Source of the DNA: Candidatus Methylomirabilota bacterium
GTDB lineage: Bacteria; Methylomirabilota; Methylomirabilia; Rokubacteriales; CSP1-6
Reading direction: 5' to 3'
Assembly: GCA_036002485.1 (NCBI GenBank)
Contig: DASYTI010000057.1
Coordinates: forward strand, 1-50,117
DNA: 50,117 nucleotides
Made by a program: the position numbers and the translations under genes. Within the stretch, counting starts at the first letter, position 1. The number at the start of each line of letters is the position of its first letter. A model generated the notes under the pieces. The model was given only the letters and a program-made list of their open reading frames with translations, searched no databases and was not told the DNA's origin. Positions 40,984 to 49,373 of this stretch are shown in pieces.

Positions 40984-41830
40984 ACAGTCCGGTCGGCCTG
41001 AGGGCCAGGATCACCGCCATGGGAGCGAAGAGGGTGAAGTAGGCGAGCTCGGGAAAGAGCGCCTTCCCGAAATTGTCGAGGAGACCCACGACGAGGCTGC
41101 CCACCATCGCGCCGGGCAGGCTCCCGAGCCCGCCGACGATCACCACCACGAACGCATAGGGAAGCACTTCGGAGTCCGCGCCCGGGTACACCCCGAGGAA
41201 GCCGGCGCCGACCACGCCGCCGAGGGCGGCCAGGGCGGCGCCCAGACCGAAGACCACGAGAGAGATGCGGGGCACATTGATGCCTACGCCCTCCGCCATC
41301 TCGCCATCGTCCACGGCGGCGCGGATCATGGCGCCCATCCGCGTCCGATCCAGGAGGAGCCAGAGCCCCAGGCCCACGGCCACCGCCACGCCCATGATGA
41401 AGAAGCGGTAGATGGGAAACACCATCCCGCCCAGCCGCAGCGCTCCGCCAAGCACCGCGGGCACGGGCAGATTGTAGGGATCGCCGCCCCAGATCAAGAG
41501 GGCCAGATCCTGGAAGATCAGCGAGAAGCCGACGGTCATCAGCACCTGCCCCAGCTCCTGGCCGCGCAGGCGGCGGAGAAAGAGACGCTCCATGCCGATC
41601 CCCACCAGCGCGATGGCCACGGTGCCCGCGACCATGGCCATGACGAAGCTGCGCGTGCGGAGGACGACGGTCAGCCCGATATAGCCGCCGAGGAGGAAAT
41701 ACGAGCCGTGCGCCATGTTGACCACGCGCATGACGCCGAAGATCAGGGAGAGCCCGCTGGCCAGGAGGAAGAGGAGAGCGCCGTACGACAGGCCGTTGAA
41801 GGTCTGGAGGATCCAGAAGTCCGCCCGCAT
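40970..41830 (-). CDS. livH: ABC transporter permease, LivH type
   Basis: A 286-residue LivH-family permease with about eight helices. Conserved blocks are GLSYGALLFLLASGLSLIFG, MRVVNMAHGSYFLLGGY, LRGQELGQVLMTVGFSLIF and the C-terminal VVVIVGGLGSLPGAMVGSL. It forms the heterodimeric channel with LivM. It follows the amidohydrolase gene by 9 bases, so both belong to the same operon. Confidence 0.92.
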   Translation of the reverse strand: MRADFWILQTFNGLSYGALLFLLASGLSLIFGVMRVVNMAHGSYFLLGGYIGLTVVLRTRSFVMAMVAGTVAIALVGIGMERLFLRRLRGQELGQVLMTVGFSLIFQDLALLIWGGDPYNLPVPAVLGGALRLGGMVFPIYRFFIMGVAVAVGLGLWLLLDRTRMGAMIRAAVDDGEMAEGVGINVPRISLVVFGLGAALAALGGVVGAGFLGVYPGADSEVLPYAFVVVIVGGLGSLPGAMVGSLVVGLLDNFGKALFPELAYFTLFAPMAVILALRPTGLFGRA

Positions 41831-41839
41831 GCGGCCTGG

Positions 41840-42844
41840 CTACCTCAGGCGCAGCAGGCGGGCGGCATTGTCGCGCACGACGCGATCCTGGTCCTTTCGA
41901 TTGAGCCCCGTCGCCTTGGCCTCGATGATGGCACGCGGCCGCTCATAGCCCATGTCGAAGCAGAAATCGGTGCCGAGCATCACCCGGTCCGCCCCCACCG
42001 TGGCCACGAGGTACCGCAGGGCCCCCGCGTCGTGGCTGATGATGTCGTAGGTGAAGCGGCGCAGGTAGGAGCTGAAGGGCTTCTTCGCGCGCTTCTGGGC
42101 CTCCGGGCGCACCCGCTGGCCGTGACGGAGCCGGCCGTGCAGATACGGGAGGGCCCCGCCCGCATGCGGGAGGCAGACCTCGAGCTTGGGGAGCCGATCG
42201 AGCACGCCGCCGAAGACCAGGTGGGCAGCTGCGATGGCGGTGTCGAACGGATTCCCGAGGAGATTGCCCAGGTAGTAGGGCTGCAGGCGCTCGGCGCCGA
42301 TGACCCGAAGCGGATGAAGGAGCACGGGCAGCCGGAGGGCCGCCGCGCGCTCGAAGACGGGGAAGAACTCCCCATCGGACAGCTCGCGGCCGCCCACATT
42401 GGTGCCCATGTAGACGCCGCGGATGCCCGGGAGCTGGGCCGCCCGCTCGAGTTCCTCGAGCGCGCGCGGCGGATCCTGCATGGGCAGCATGGCGCAGCCC
42501 ACGAAGCGGTCGGGATGCGCCACATGCGCGGCGCTCGCGGCGTCGTTGAAGGTGGCCGAGAGGCGCGCGCCCATGGGGCCGTCCGCCCAGTAGACCATCG
42601 GCACGGTGAGGGAGAGGGCCTGGACGCCCACGCCCTGGTGATTCATCGATCGGAGGCGAAGGTCCAGGTCCACGAAACGCGGCTCGAGCGGCGCCGTCCG
42701 CGACGCGCCGAACATGATCACGGGCCCCTTGGGATTGCCGCGGTCGATCCCGGCGCCGAAGGGTGCGCCGGCTTCCTCGATGAGCCGGATGAAAGTCTCG
42801 GGAAAGAAATGCGCGTGGACGTCGATGCCGGGCGGGCGGGCCAC
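41840..42844 (-). CDS. Amidohydrolase-family protein (ACMSD-like)
   Basis: A 334-residue metal-dependent hydrolase of the amidohydrolase_2 group. HxH is seen as DVHAHFFPE near the N-terminus, a metal His in LPVLLHPL, another in CLPHAGG, and the catalytic Asp in MLGTDFCFDMGY. Relatives decarboxylate aromatic acids (ACMS, resorcylate, isoorotate) or open lactones. GTG 42844 is preferred over TTG 42865: it lies eight bases after a TAGAAT box at 42858-42853 and places HxH at the usual distance from the N-terminus. It is the first gene of the Liv operon. Confidence 0.85.
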   Translation of the reverse strand: MARPPGIDVHAHFFPETFIRLIEEAGAPFGAGIDRGNPKGPVIMFGASRTAPLEPRFVDLDLRLRSMNHQGVGVQALSLTVPMVYWADGPMGARLSATFNDAASAAHVAHPDRFVGCAMLPMQDPPRALEELERAAQLPGIRGVYMGTNVGGRELSDGEFFPVFERAAALRLPVLLHPLRVIGAERLQPYYLGNLLGNPFDTAIAAAHLVFGGVLDRLPKLEVCLPHAGGALPYLHGRLRHGQRVRPEAQKRAKKPFSSYLRRFTYDIISHDAGALRYLVATVGADRVMLGTDFCFDMGYERPRAIIEAKATGLNRKDQDRVVRDNAARLLRLR

Positions 42845-42950
42845 GGATCGGGATTCTACTCTCAATGCCCGGGCGATGGTAGTCTCAAGGGCGACCGGGG
42901 CCCAGGTTCGGCGGCGCGAGTGCCCGAGCCCTACCGAGAAGGAGGAGGCC

Positions 42951-43820
42951 GTGAAGCTGCCTCGCGAACGCTTCGACTACTCGCCGATGGTGAGCCGCCC
43001 GCCGTGGAGACTGCCCAAGGGCGCCCGCATTGCCGTCTGGACCATCGTCAATGTCGAGGAATGGGACATCGAGAAGGCGATGGCCCGTCAGTACCTGACC
43101 GCGCCCCAGGGGGTGAGCATCGTGCCCGACGTGCCGAACTGGGCCTGGCACGACTACGGCATGCGGGTGGGCTTCTGGCGGCTTCTCGAGGCGCTCGCCA
43201 AGCGCAAGCTGCGCGCGACGACCGCCATCAATGCCCATGTCGTCGAGTCATACGAGCCCGTGGCGCGGGCCATGCTGGAGGCGGGGTGGGAATTCATGGC
43301 CCATGGCGTGATCCAGGGCGCCATGCACCTCCTGCCCGATCAGCGCGCGGCGATACGACAATCGGTGGAGATGCTGACGAAGTTCACCGGCAAGAAGCCC
43401 AAAGGCTGGCTCGGCCCCGGCCTGACCGAGACCTGGGAGACGCTCGACCATCTGGCCGCCGAGGGCATCGAGTACGTCTCCGACTGGGTCAATGACGACC
43501 AGCCCTACGAGATCCGCACGAGCGCGGGCCGGCTCGTCTCCGTGCCGTACTCGATAGAGCTCAACGACATCCCCATGATGGTGATCCAGCACCACACTTC
43601 CTCCGAGTGGCTGCAGCGGGTCAAGGACCAGTTCGACCGTCTCTACACCGAGGGCGCCAAGAATCCTCGGGTGATGGCGCTTGCCGTGCATCCGTACATC
43701 TCGGGCGTGCCGCACCGGATCAAGTACTTCGAGGCGGCCTACGATTACATGCGGAAGAAGAAAGGCGTGTGGTTCACCACGGGCGAGGACATCTACGAGT
43801 GGTACAGGTCACAGCGATGA
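42951..43820 (+). CDS. Polysaccharide deacetylase-family protein (PuuE/allantoinase-like)
   Basis: A 289-residue NodB-fold protein. It opens with LPRERFDYSPMVSRPPW and keeps the NVEEWD metal aspartate region, AINAHVVE, MAHGVIQG and GWLGPGLTETWETLDHLAAEG, as in the PuuE (allantoinase) branch rather than true chitin deacetylases. GTG 42951 follows GGAGGAG closely. It diverges from the amidohydrolase and overlaps the DUF2007 gene as ATGA. It would act on an amide or ring substrate in the cytosol, as it has no signal peptide. Confidence 0.85.
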   Translation: MKLPRERFDYSPMVSRPPWRLPKGARIAVWTIVNVEEWDIEKAMARQYLTAPQGVSIVPDVPNWAWHDYGMRVGFWRLLEALAKRKLRATTAINAHVVESYEPVARAMLEAGWEFMAHGVIQGAMHLLPDQRAAIRQSVEMLTKFTGKKPKGWLGPGLTETWETLDHLAAEGIEYVSDWVNDDQPYEIRTSAGRLVSVPYSIELNDIPMMVIQHHTSSEWLQRVKDQFDRLYTEGAKNPRVMALAVHPYISGVPHRIKYFEAAYDYMRKKKGVWFTTGEDIYEWYRSQR

Positions 43821-44083
43821 GGCGGCGGGGCAAGGTCATCCCCTTTCCCGGGACGCGGCGGCCGGAGCCGGAGTCCGGCTTCATCGAGCTGTGCCGCTGC
43901 GCCAATCAGCTGGAGGCGATGGTCGTGCGCAGCCTCCTCGAGAGCGAGGGCATCCAGGTGGTGATGCGCAGTCGTCTCGCGCAGTCCGTGCATCCCTTCA
44001 GCGTCGGCGATCAGGGCGAGATCGTGATCCTCGTGCCAATCGACCAGGCCGATCCCGCCCGCGCCATCACCTCGCGCACCTAG
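43817..44083 (+). CDS. Small DUF2007-type protein
   Basis: An 88-residue protein with a basic N-terminus and the pattern FIELCRCANQLEAMVVRSLLESEGIQVVM, the hallmark of the DUF2007 (putative signal transducing) family. Its ferredoxin-like fold is known from structures, but its function is not. The ATG overlaps the deacetylase stop (ATGA), so the two are translated together. A two-hairpin repeat follows. Confidence 0.75.
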   Translation: MRRRGKVIPFPGTRRPEPESGFIELCRCANQLEAMVVRSLLESEGIQVVMRSRLAQSVHPFSVGDQGEIVILVPIDQADPARAITSRT

Positions 44084-44138
44084 TCTGGACTATTCATAAA
44101 CGCGTGTTCGTCATCATAGAGGCCCCTCACCATAGACG

Positions 44139-44242
44139 CCCCCTCACCCTGCCCTCTCCCCCTCCGGGGGCGAGGGATCCGAAGAGAGTCTGCAAAATTT
44201 CAATCCCTCTCCCCCATCGGGGGAGAGGGCAGGGTGAGGGGG
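44139..44242. repeat. Two-hairpin palindromic repeat
   Basis: CCCCCTCACCCTGCCCTCTC opens the first hairpin; the spacer GATCCGAAGAGAGTCTGC and AT-rich bases follow; a second hairpin closes with GGGAGAGGGCAGGGTGAGGG. The layout is the same as at 38619-38730. It lies in the gap between the convergent DUF2007 and TatD genes. Confidence 0.8.
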
Positions 44243-44314
44243 CAGACAGAGCCACGTTCATGAACAGTCTCGGCTAGGAGGCTGCTGAGCAGCCTGCGGC
44301 GTTTGCGTGGGCAC

Positions 44315-45094
44315 TTAGTCGATGCGGAGGCGGAAGAGCCGCGCGGCATTCCGCGTCGTGGTCTCGCCCAGCTCGGCTGAATCGACCCCTCGCAGCTCGG
44401 CGATCCTGCCCGCGGTGAGCGCGACATAGGCCGGCTCATTGCGCTGGCCTCGGTGAGGCGTCGGGGGCAGGTAAGGACAATCGGTCTCCACCACGAGCTG
44501 GTCCTCGGGCACGAAGCGCGCCACGTCCGGCAAAGCGCGCGCGTTCTTGTAAGTGACCGGGCCCGCCAGCGAGATGAACAACCCCAGGTCGAGACAGCGC
44601 CTGGCCATCTCGACGTCGCCCGAGAAGCAGTGCATGACCCCGCCCGTCTCTCCGACTTTCTCGTCGACGAGAATGCCCAGGATCTCCGCGTGGGCATCCC
44701 GGCAGTGGATGACCACGGGCTTGCCGACAGCCCGCGCCATTCCCAGCTGGCGGCGGAAGACTTTCTCCTGGACTTCCCTGGGCGACAGATTGCGGAAGAA
44801 GTCGAGCCCCATCTCGCCCAAGCCGACGACCTTGGCCTCGGAGCGCGCGAGTCGCTCCATCTCTTCGAAGTCCGCCTCGGTGGCCTCGGCCGCGTCGTGA
44901 GGATGGATCCCCACCGTCGACCAGACGTCGGGCAGCCGCCGGGCCAGCTCCACCACCGTGCGGTTGGTGTCGCGATCGGTGCCGATCGTCACCATGCCGC
45001 GCACTCCCGCGGCGCGGGCTCGATCGAGCACGGCCTCGAGGTCGTCGGCGAAGTCGGGGAAATGCAGATGCGCGTGAGTGTCGAAGAAGGTCAT
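44315..45094 (-). CDS. tatD: TatD-family metal-dependent deoxyribonuclease
   Basis: A 259-residue TIM-barrel hydrolase. Metal ligands are visible in FFDTHAHLHF (HxH), GEMGLDFFR (Glu), VIHCRDAHAE (His), GGVMHCFSGD (His) and VVETDCPYL (Asp). Members are 3'-5' exonucleases and AP endonucleases or act on D-aminoacyl-tRNA. ATG 45094 gives the standard length; an upstream extension would merely read through a repeat and a neighbouring gene. It stands alone between two repeats. Confidence 0.93.
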   Translation of the reverse strand: MTFFDTHAHLHFPDFADDLEAVLDRARAAGVRGMVTIGTDRDTNRTVVELARRLPDVWSTVGIHPHDAAEATEADFEEMERLARSEAKVVGLGEMGLDFFRNLSPREVQEKVFRRQLGMARAVGKPVVIHCRDAHAEILGILVDEKVGETGGVMHCFSGDVEMARRCLDLGLFISLAGPVTYKNARALPDVARFVPEDQLVVETDCPYLPPTPHRGQRNEPAYVALTAGRIAELRGVDSAELGETTTRNAARLFRLRID

Positions 45095-45115
45095 TGACTG
45101 CCCATCATAACCTTT

Positions 45116-45257
45116 CCCCCTCACCCTGCCCCTCTCCCCCAATGGGGGAGAGGGATGTGGAGAGAACTGAGCTGCGCTTGCCTTGCATCCCTCTCCTCTC
45201 TGGGGAGAGGGCCGCAGTTCGAGCTGAAGGGCGAAGCCCTGAGGCGAGGGCTGAGTG
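45116..45257. repeat. Composite palindromic repeat, mirror image of 2615-2738
   Basis: It starts CCCCCTCACCCTGCCCCTCT, has one CCCTCTCC hairpin, an AT-poorer spacer, a second CCCTCTCC...GGAGAGGG hairpin, then GCAGTTCGAGCTGAAGGGC and GAGGCGAGGGCTGAG. The last part equals the right arm of the 215-bp palindromes. It links the two repeat families in one unit, located between tatD and the membrane-protein gene. Confidence 0.75.
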
Positions 45258-45270
45258 AACGCGGGGCAGG

Positions 45271-46260
45271 CTATGGTCTGACGGTGAATCTGAGGCGACC
45301 GATGAGCTGGCCCGAGGCCGTCACGACGTCGACGTGGTAGCGGCCTTGATAAGGGGGCTTCAGGTCCGTCTTCTTCGAGTAGGTGCGGAAGCCTTCCTTG
45401 CGACCGCCCCGCACCGGCGAGAGCGGCGCGATCCCGATCAGCCGGCCATCCTTCCACCACCGGTGGCTGATGGCCTGCTCGAGACCGGCCGGCGCATACA
45501 CGGCCGTATACGCGGTCAGGCCGCCCCATATCGCCACCGAGGACGCGGGGATTGGGCTCGACACGGGCTCCAGCGGCTCGAGCATGCTGACATCGCGGGC
45601 CACCGTGGCACGCGCGACGAAGAGCGGCGCCGGCGGCACGGCCGTGCGCCCGAACCACACCGCGACCATGGCCACCACGGCGAGGGCCACGGCCCGGCTG
45701 TGCGCCCGCGGCCATGTCAGGGCGCCGCGGTCGCGGAACACCGGGGTCATGGCCAGGAGCGAGAGCGCGGCGGCGCCCTCGAGGGCGAAGATGGGCTTGA
45801 TGCGCAGGAGGGGCAGCGCCACGTTGAGGGCGGCGAAGAACGAGAAGCCGAGCAGGAGCTGATTGAGCCAGGGTCGCGGATGCACGATGGCCGCGTACCA
45901 GGGATCGACGGCCGTGACGAGCGCTCCCGCCACCACGGCAACGAGAAAGATCACATTGATCGAGTCCAGCGTCACGCTCGCCCAGTAGGCGGGCAGCACG
46001 AAGAGAAGGAGACCGTGATAGAGGGACTGAATGACGTAGTCGACGGCATCCACGACGAGGCGCTGGCGCTTGGCCTCGAGGGGCGCTCGGAGCTCGGCCA
46101 CCACGAGGACGAGCAGCCACAGGAGCAGCAGGTAGCCGACGATCCAGCCCACGTGCGGTAATCCGCGGCGGAAGACGAAGAGGGTGGCCAGACCAAGGCC
46201 GAGCGAGAAGATCGAGACGCCCCAGCGCTTCACCCAGCGGAGGAACGGTATGGCCACCAT
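45271..46260 (-). CDS. Polytopic membrane protein with C-terminal extracytoplasmic domain (DUF5924/DUF2914-like)
   Basis: A 329-residue protein with about seven membrane helices in the first 220 residues, then a soluble domain. The soluble tail (VAIWGGLTAYTAVYAP, ISHRWWKDGRLI, GFRTYSKKT, GRYHVDVVTASGQLIGRLRF) resembles DUF2914, a beta-sandwich with an unknown ligand, and the helical part resembles DUF5924. It starts 2 bases after the LivM-type stop and thus may be part of that operon. The function is unknown. Confidence 0.65.
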   Translation of the reverse strand: MVAIPFLRWVKRWGVSIFSLGLGLATLFVFRRGLPHVGWIVGYLLLLWLLVLVVAELRAPLEAKRQRLVVDAVDYVIQSLYHGLLLFVLPAYWASVTLDSINVIFLVAVVAGALVTAVDPWYAAIVHPRPWLNQLLLGFSFFAALNVALPLLRIKPIFALEGAAALSLLAMTPVFRDRGALTWPRAHSRAVALAVVAMVAVWFGRTAVPPAPLFVARATVARDVSMLEPLEPVSSPIPASSVAIWGGLTAYTAVYAPAGLEQAISHRWWKDGRLIGIAPLSPVRGGRKEGFRTYSKKTDLKPPYQGRYHVDVVTASGQLIGRLRFTVRP

Positions 46261-46262
46261 GC

Positions 46263-47168
46263 TCAGTGCTGACCGCCCCGATGATCCCGCCGCCCGATGC
46301 CGGCCAGACCGGACGGAAATGCCACGACCACCGCAATGAGCGTCAGCCCCAGCGCGAGCATGTAGAGATAGCGAAACCTGAGGAGGAAGAGCTCCGAGAC
46401 CAGCCCCAGGAAGGCGGCCCCGAGGGCGGGCCCCGCCACGGTGGTGGCCCCGCCGACCAGCGCCATGATCACCGTCTGGAATGACACCAACGGGTTGAAG
46501 ACCTGCGGATCGAGGTAGGTCCAGCGCGGCGCCATGGCTGCCCCCACCGCGCCCATGAAGGCGGCGCTAAGCGCGAAGGTCCCGATCTTGACCCGCGTCG
46601 TGTCGATCCCCAGGGTCAAGGCGCGCTCTTCGTCCTCCCCGATCCCGATGAGCGCGTATCCCCACCGGGTACGGCGCAGGACAAGCGCGGTCACCACCGC
46701 GAGCCCCGCCAGGGCCAGCACCGTGTAGTAGAGGGTCCACGGCCCCGGTGGAGAGAGGAGCAGCCGCCCCACCGTGCCCGTCACGCGCGTCTCGTACCAG
46801 ATCAATGTGTGCTTGGCGAGCTCGGCCAGGCCGAAGGTGAAGACCGCGAAGTACGGGCCGCGCAGACGGAGAGCGAGGGCGCCGACCACGAGCGCCATGG
46901 CGCCGCCCACCGCCGCCCCGGCCAGCACGGGAAGGGGCCAGGCCAGCCGTCCTCCCACCACGGCCGTCGTATAGGCGCCGGCGCCGAAGAAGGCCCCGGT
47001 GGCCAGCGAGAGATAGCGGGTGGGTCCGGAAAAGAACGCCCACGACACGGCAAGAGCGACGTCGGCCAGGATGGCCAGGAGCAGGGAGCGCTGATAGCCG
47101 GACACGAGCCAGGGCGCGCCGACCAGGGCCAGGACCAGGGCGGCGAGCAGCGCGCGACTAACGGCCAA
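46263..47168 (-). CDS. ABC transporter permease, LivM type (second set)
   Basis: A 301-residue LivM-family permease. Conserved segments are YLSLATGAFFGAGAYTTAVV, the loop YALIGIGEDEERALTLGIDTTRVKI in place of the usual RAIRENE-type coupling helix, and ALVGGATTVAGPALGAAFLG. It overlaps the LivH-type gene by 11 bases. It is quite unlike the first LivM in the window, so the second importer has a different origin and probably a different substrate. Confidence 0.88.
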   Translation of the reverse strand: MAVSRALLAALVLALVGAPWLVSGYQRSLLLAILADVALAVSWAFFSGPTRYLSLATGAFFGAGAYTTAVVGGRLAWPLPVLAGAAVGGAMALVVGALALRLRGPYFAVFTFGLAELAKHTLIWYETRVTGTVGRLLLSPPGPWTLYYTVLALAGLAVVTALVLRRTRWGYALIGIGEDEERALTLGIDTTRVKIGTFALSAAFMGAVGAAMAPRWTYLDPQVFNPLVSFQTVIMALVGGATTVAGPALGAAFLGLVSELFLLRFRYLYMLALGLTLIAVVVAFPSGLAGIGRRDHRGGQH

Positions 47169-48033
47169 AGAGACCCGCGGGCTTGAGGATCAGGATGAGC
47201 GACAGCACGGCGTACGAGGAGATGAGCCGGATATCGGATGAGGCGAGATAGACGCCCGCCGTCTCCACCACCCCCAGGAGCAGGGCCCCCAGCAGGCTTC
47301 CCGCCACATTGCCGAGACCGCCCAGGATGACCACGACGAGGGCGGTCACGGTATAGGGCAGCCCGACGAAAGGAGTCAGCTCGAAGAGCATGCTGATCAA
47401 GGAGCCCGTGACCGCGGCCATGGCCACGCCCAGACCGAAGCAGACGCCGTGAAGCCGCGTCAGGTTGACGCCCACGAGCTGAGCGCCCTCGGGCTCGTCC
47501 ATGAGGGCGCGAATGGCCTTGCCCGTGAGGCTTCGCCGCAGATAGACGTAGAAGCCGACGCTGAGGCCGAGGGCCACCACCGCGGCGAGGACGCGATTGG
47601 CGGGGAAGACCGCGCCCAGGACGCGAAGCGGGGTAGCGAGATAGCCATAGCCCCTGAGGTCGGCGCTCCACACGAGGAGCGCGGCGTTCTGCAGCACGAA
47701 GAGGAGGCCGAAGGACAGCAGGAGCGAGCGCGACTCGATCGCCTCGCGCGCCTCCGCCTGGCCGAGCACGCGCGCGTAGAGGAGCCGGTGAAGGACGAGA
47801 CCGGCGCCAAAGGCCGCCGGTCCCGTCACGAGCAGCGTGAGGAGCGGATTGGCCCCCCAGCCGGTATGCAGCGAGTACGTGACGTAGGCGCCCAGCATGA
47901 GGAACTCGCCGTGCGCCACGTTGAGCACGCGCATGAGGCCGTATTGAAGGTTCAGCCCCAGCGCCACCAGGGCGTAGATCCCTCCGGTGATCAGCCCCGT
48001 GCCGAGGATGTCGAAGAGGAGTGACGCGGTCAC
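47158..48033 (-). CDS. ABC transporter permease, LivH type (second set)
   Basis: A 291-residue LivH-family permease with about eight helices. LGTGLITGGIYALVALGLNL, YGLMRVLNVAHGEFLMLGAY, and VILGGLGNVAGSLLGALLLG are conserved blocks. It pairs with the overlapping LivM-type gene. A repeat and a gap of 115 bases separate it from the upstream binding-protein gene. Confidence 0.88.
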   Translation of the reverse strand: MTASLLFDILGTGLITGGIYALVALGLNLQYGLMRVLNVAHGEFLMLGAYVTYSLHTGWGANPLLTLLVTGPAAFGAGLVLHRLLYARVLGQAEAREAIESRSLLLSFGLLFVLQNAALLVWSADLRGYGYLATPLRVLGAVFPANRVLAAVVALGLSVGFYVYLRRSLTGKAIRALMDEPEGAQLVGVNLTRLHGVCFGLGVAMAAVTGSLISMLFELTPFVGLPYTVTALVVVILGGLGNVAGSLLGALLLGVVETAGVYLASSDIRLISSYAVLSLILILKPAGLFGR

Positions 48034-48058
48034 CGCATCACGTCCAACTGCGCTCCGT

Positions 48059-48120
48059 CACCCTCGCCCCTCACCCTCGGCCCCCTCACCCTCCCCTCTC
48101 CCCCGATGGGGGAGAGGGTT
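48059..48120. repeat. Single-hairpin copy of the CCCTCTCC repeat
   Basis: CCCCTCACCCTCCCCTCTCC runs into CCCCCGATGGGGG and GAGAGGG, preceded by two further CCCTCACCCTC blocks. This is half of the two-hairpin unit, in the gap between the binding-protein and LivH-type genes of the second ABC operon. Confidence 0.7.
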
Positions 48121-48148
48121 CTCTCTAGGAGGGGGTTTGGTCTGGTGG

Positions 48149-49357
48149 TCACGCCCACGCGGGCTTCGGTACGATGAGGGGCGCGGTGGCCAGAGCCTTG
48201 GGCCAGACGATCTCGAACTCTCCCTTCTGCCATTGGCCCACCATGCCGGGCGTGGTGACGTTCACGCCCTTGGCGAACTTGATGGGGCCCGCCACGGTCT
48301 GGAACTCGGTCGCGTCCAGCATCTCCTTGATCTTCTTCCGGTCGAGCCCCACCTCGCCCACGCAGCGCTCGAGGATCTGCAGCGAGCCGTAGGCGAAGGC
48401 GCTCGCCCACCGGTCGGGCTCTTTCTGGTGCTTCTTCACATGCGCCTCGTAGTACTCGCGGGCGCCCGGGTACTTCATCTTCGGGTTCCAGCCCGCGATC
48501 CCCGACACCCCCTCGGCGCCCTTGAAGCGGTCGCGGTAGAAGGGGAAGGCGGTGCCCACGGCGGCGAGATAGACAGGCGGATTGAAGTCGACCTCCTTGG
48601 ACTGACTGGCTGCGAGGATATTGTCCGGCGGATAGGTCAACCCCAGGAAGACGTCGGCCCCGGCGGCCTTGAACCCCTTGAGGACGGGCGAGAGGTCCTT
48701 GACGCCGAGCGGATAGCTCTTGGTGTCGACGATCTCGAGCCCGGTGTCCTTCAGGGTGGCCGTCAGGCTCGAGTGCATCTCGATGCCGAAGAGGTCGTTG
48801 ACGTAGGCGACGCCGACCTTGGACACCTTCCCCTGTCCCTTGAGCTCCTTGAGAAAGCTCGTGAAGGCGCCCATGCAGGCGTCGGGCTGCTGCAAGATGG
48901 CGTAGAAGTATGGGAAGGACAGCTCCTTGAGCTTGTTGGAGCTGACGGTGGGGCCGATCATCGGGTAGCCGTACTTGTTGGCGACGGGGGCTACCGCGAA
49001 GTTCATGGCCGTGCCCCAGGGCGGCAGGATCAGATCGACCTTGTCATCGCCCATCAGCTTCTCGTAGAAGCGCACGGCCGTCTCGATCTCGCTTCGATCG
49101 TCGATGGTGACGTACTCGACGAGACGCCGGCCCTCGCCCTTCACGGCGAGGCCGCCCTTGGCGTTGACCTGCTCGTGCCACAGCGCGTACCCGGTGCCCT
49201 GGGTGATCCCCGCTCCCACCGAGTAGGGGCCGGTGGCCGATAGGGTGTAGCCGATCCTGATCGGCTTGGCTTGCGCCCATGCGCGGCCCCTCAGCACCGC
49301 TGCCGCGGTGGCCCCGCCGCCCGTGGTCGTGAGAAATTCCCGTCTCCGCATCCGCAT
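48149..49357 (-). CDS. Branched-chain amino acid-type ABC transporter binding protein (second set)
   Basis: A 402-residue Peripla_BP_6 protein. The N-terminus RMRRREFLTTTGGGATAAAV has a twin-arginine motif, so export may use the Tat path rather than Sec as in the first set. The mature part begins AKPIRIGYTLSATGPYSVGA. It shares the family fold with the protein at 38742-39983 but has low similarity, so a different ligand is expected. It lies 16 bases after the LivG-type gene. Confidence 0.9.
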   Translation of the reverse strand: MRMRRREFLTTTGGGATAAAVLRGRAWAQAKPIRIGYTLSATGPYSVGAGITQGTGYALWHEQVNAKGGLAVKGEGRRLVEYVTIDDRSEIETAVRFYEKLMGDDKVDLILPPWGTAMNFAVAPVANKYGYPMIGPTVSSNKLKELSFPYFYAILQQPDACMGAFTSFLKELKGQGKVSKVGVAYVNDLFGIEMHSSLTATLKDTGLEIVDTKSYPLGVKDLSPVLKGFKAAGADVFLGLTYPPDNILAASQSKEVDFNPPVYLAAVGTAFPFYRDRFKGAEGVSGIAGWNPKMKYPGAREYYEAHVKKHQKEPDRWASAFAYGSLQILERCVGEVGLDRKKIKEMLDATEFQTVAGPIKFAKGVNVTTPGMVGQWQKGEFEIVWPKALATAPLIVPKPAWA

Positions 49358-49373
49358 GATGGCCTCCTTGCCG

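Noticed and set aside
41715-43500. Very long plus-strand frame running through the amidohydrolase, LivH and deacetylase genes
   Set aside because: It is antisense or out of frame to well-supported genes and shows only His/Glu/Arg-rich low-complexity sequence.
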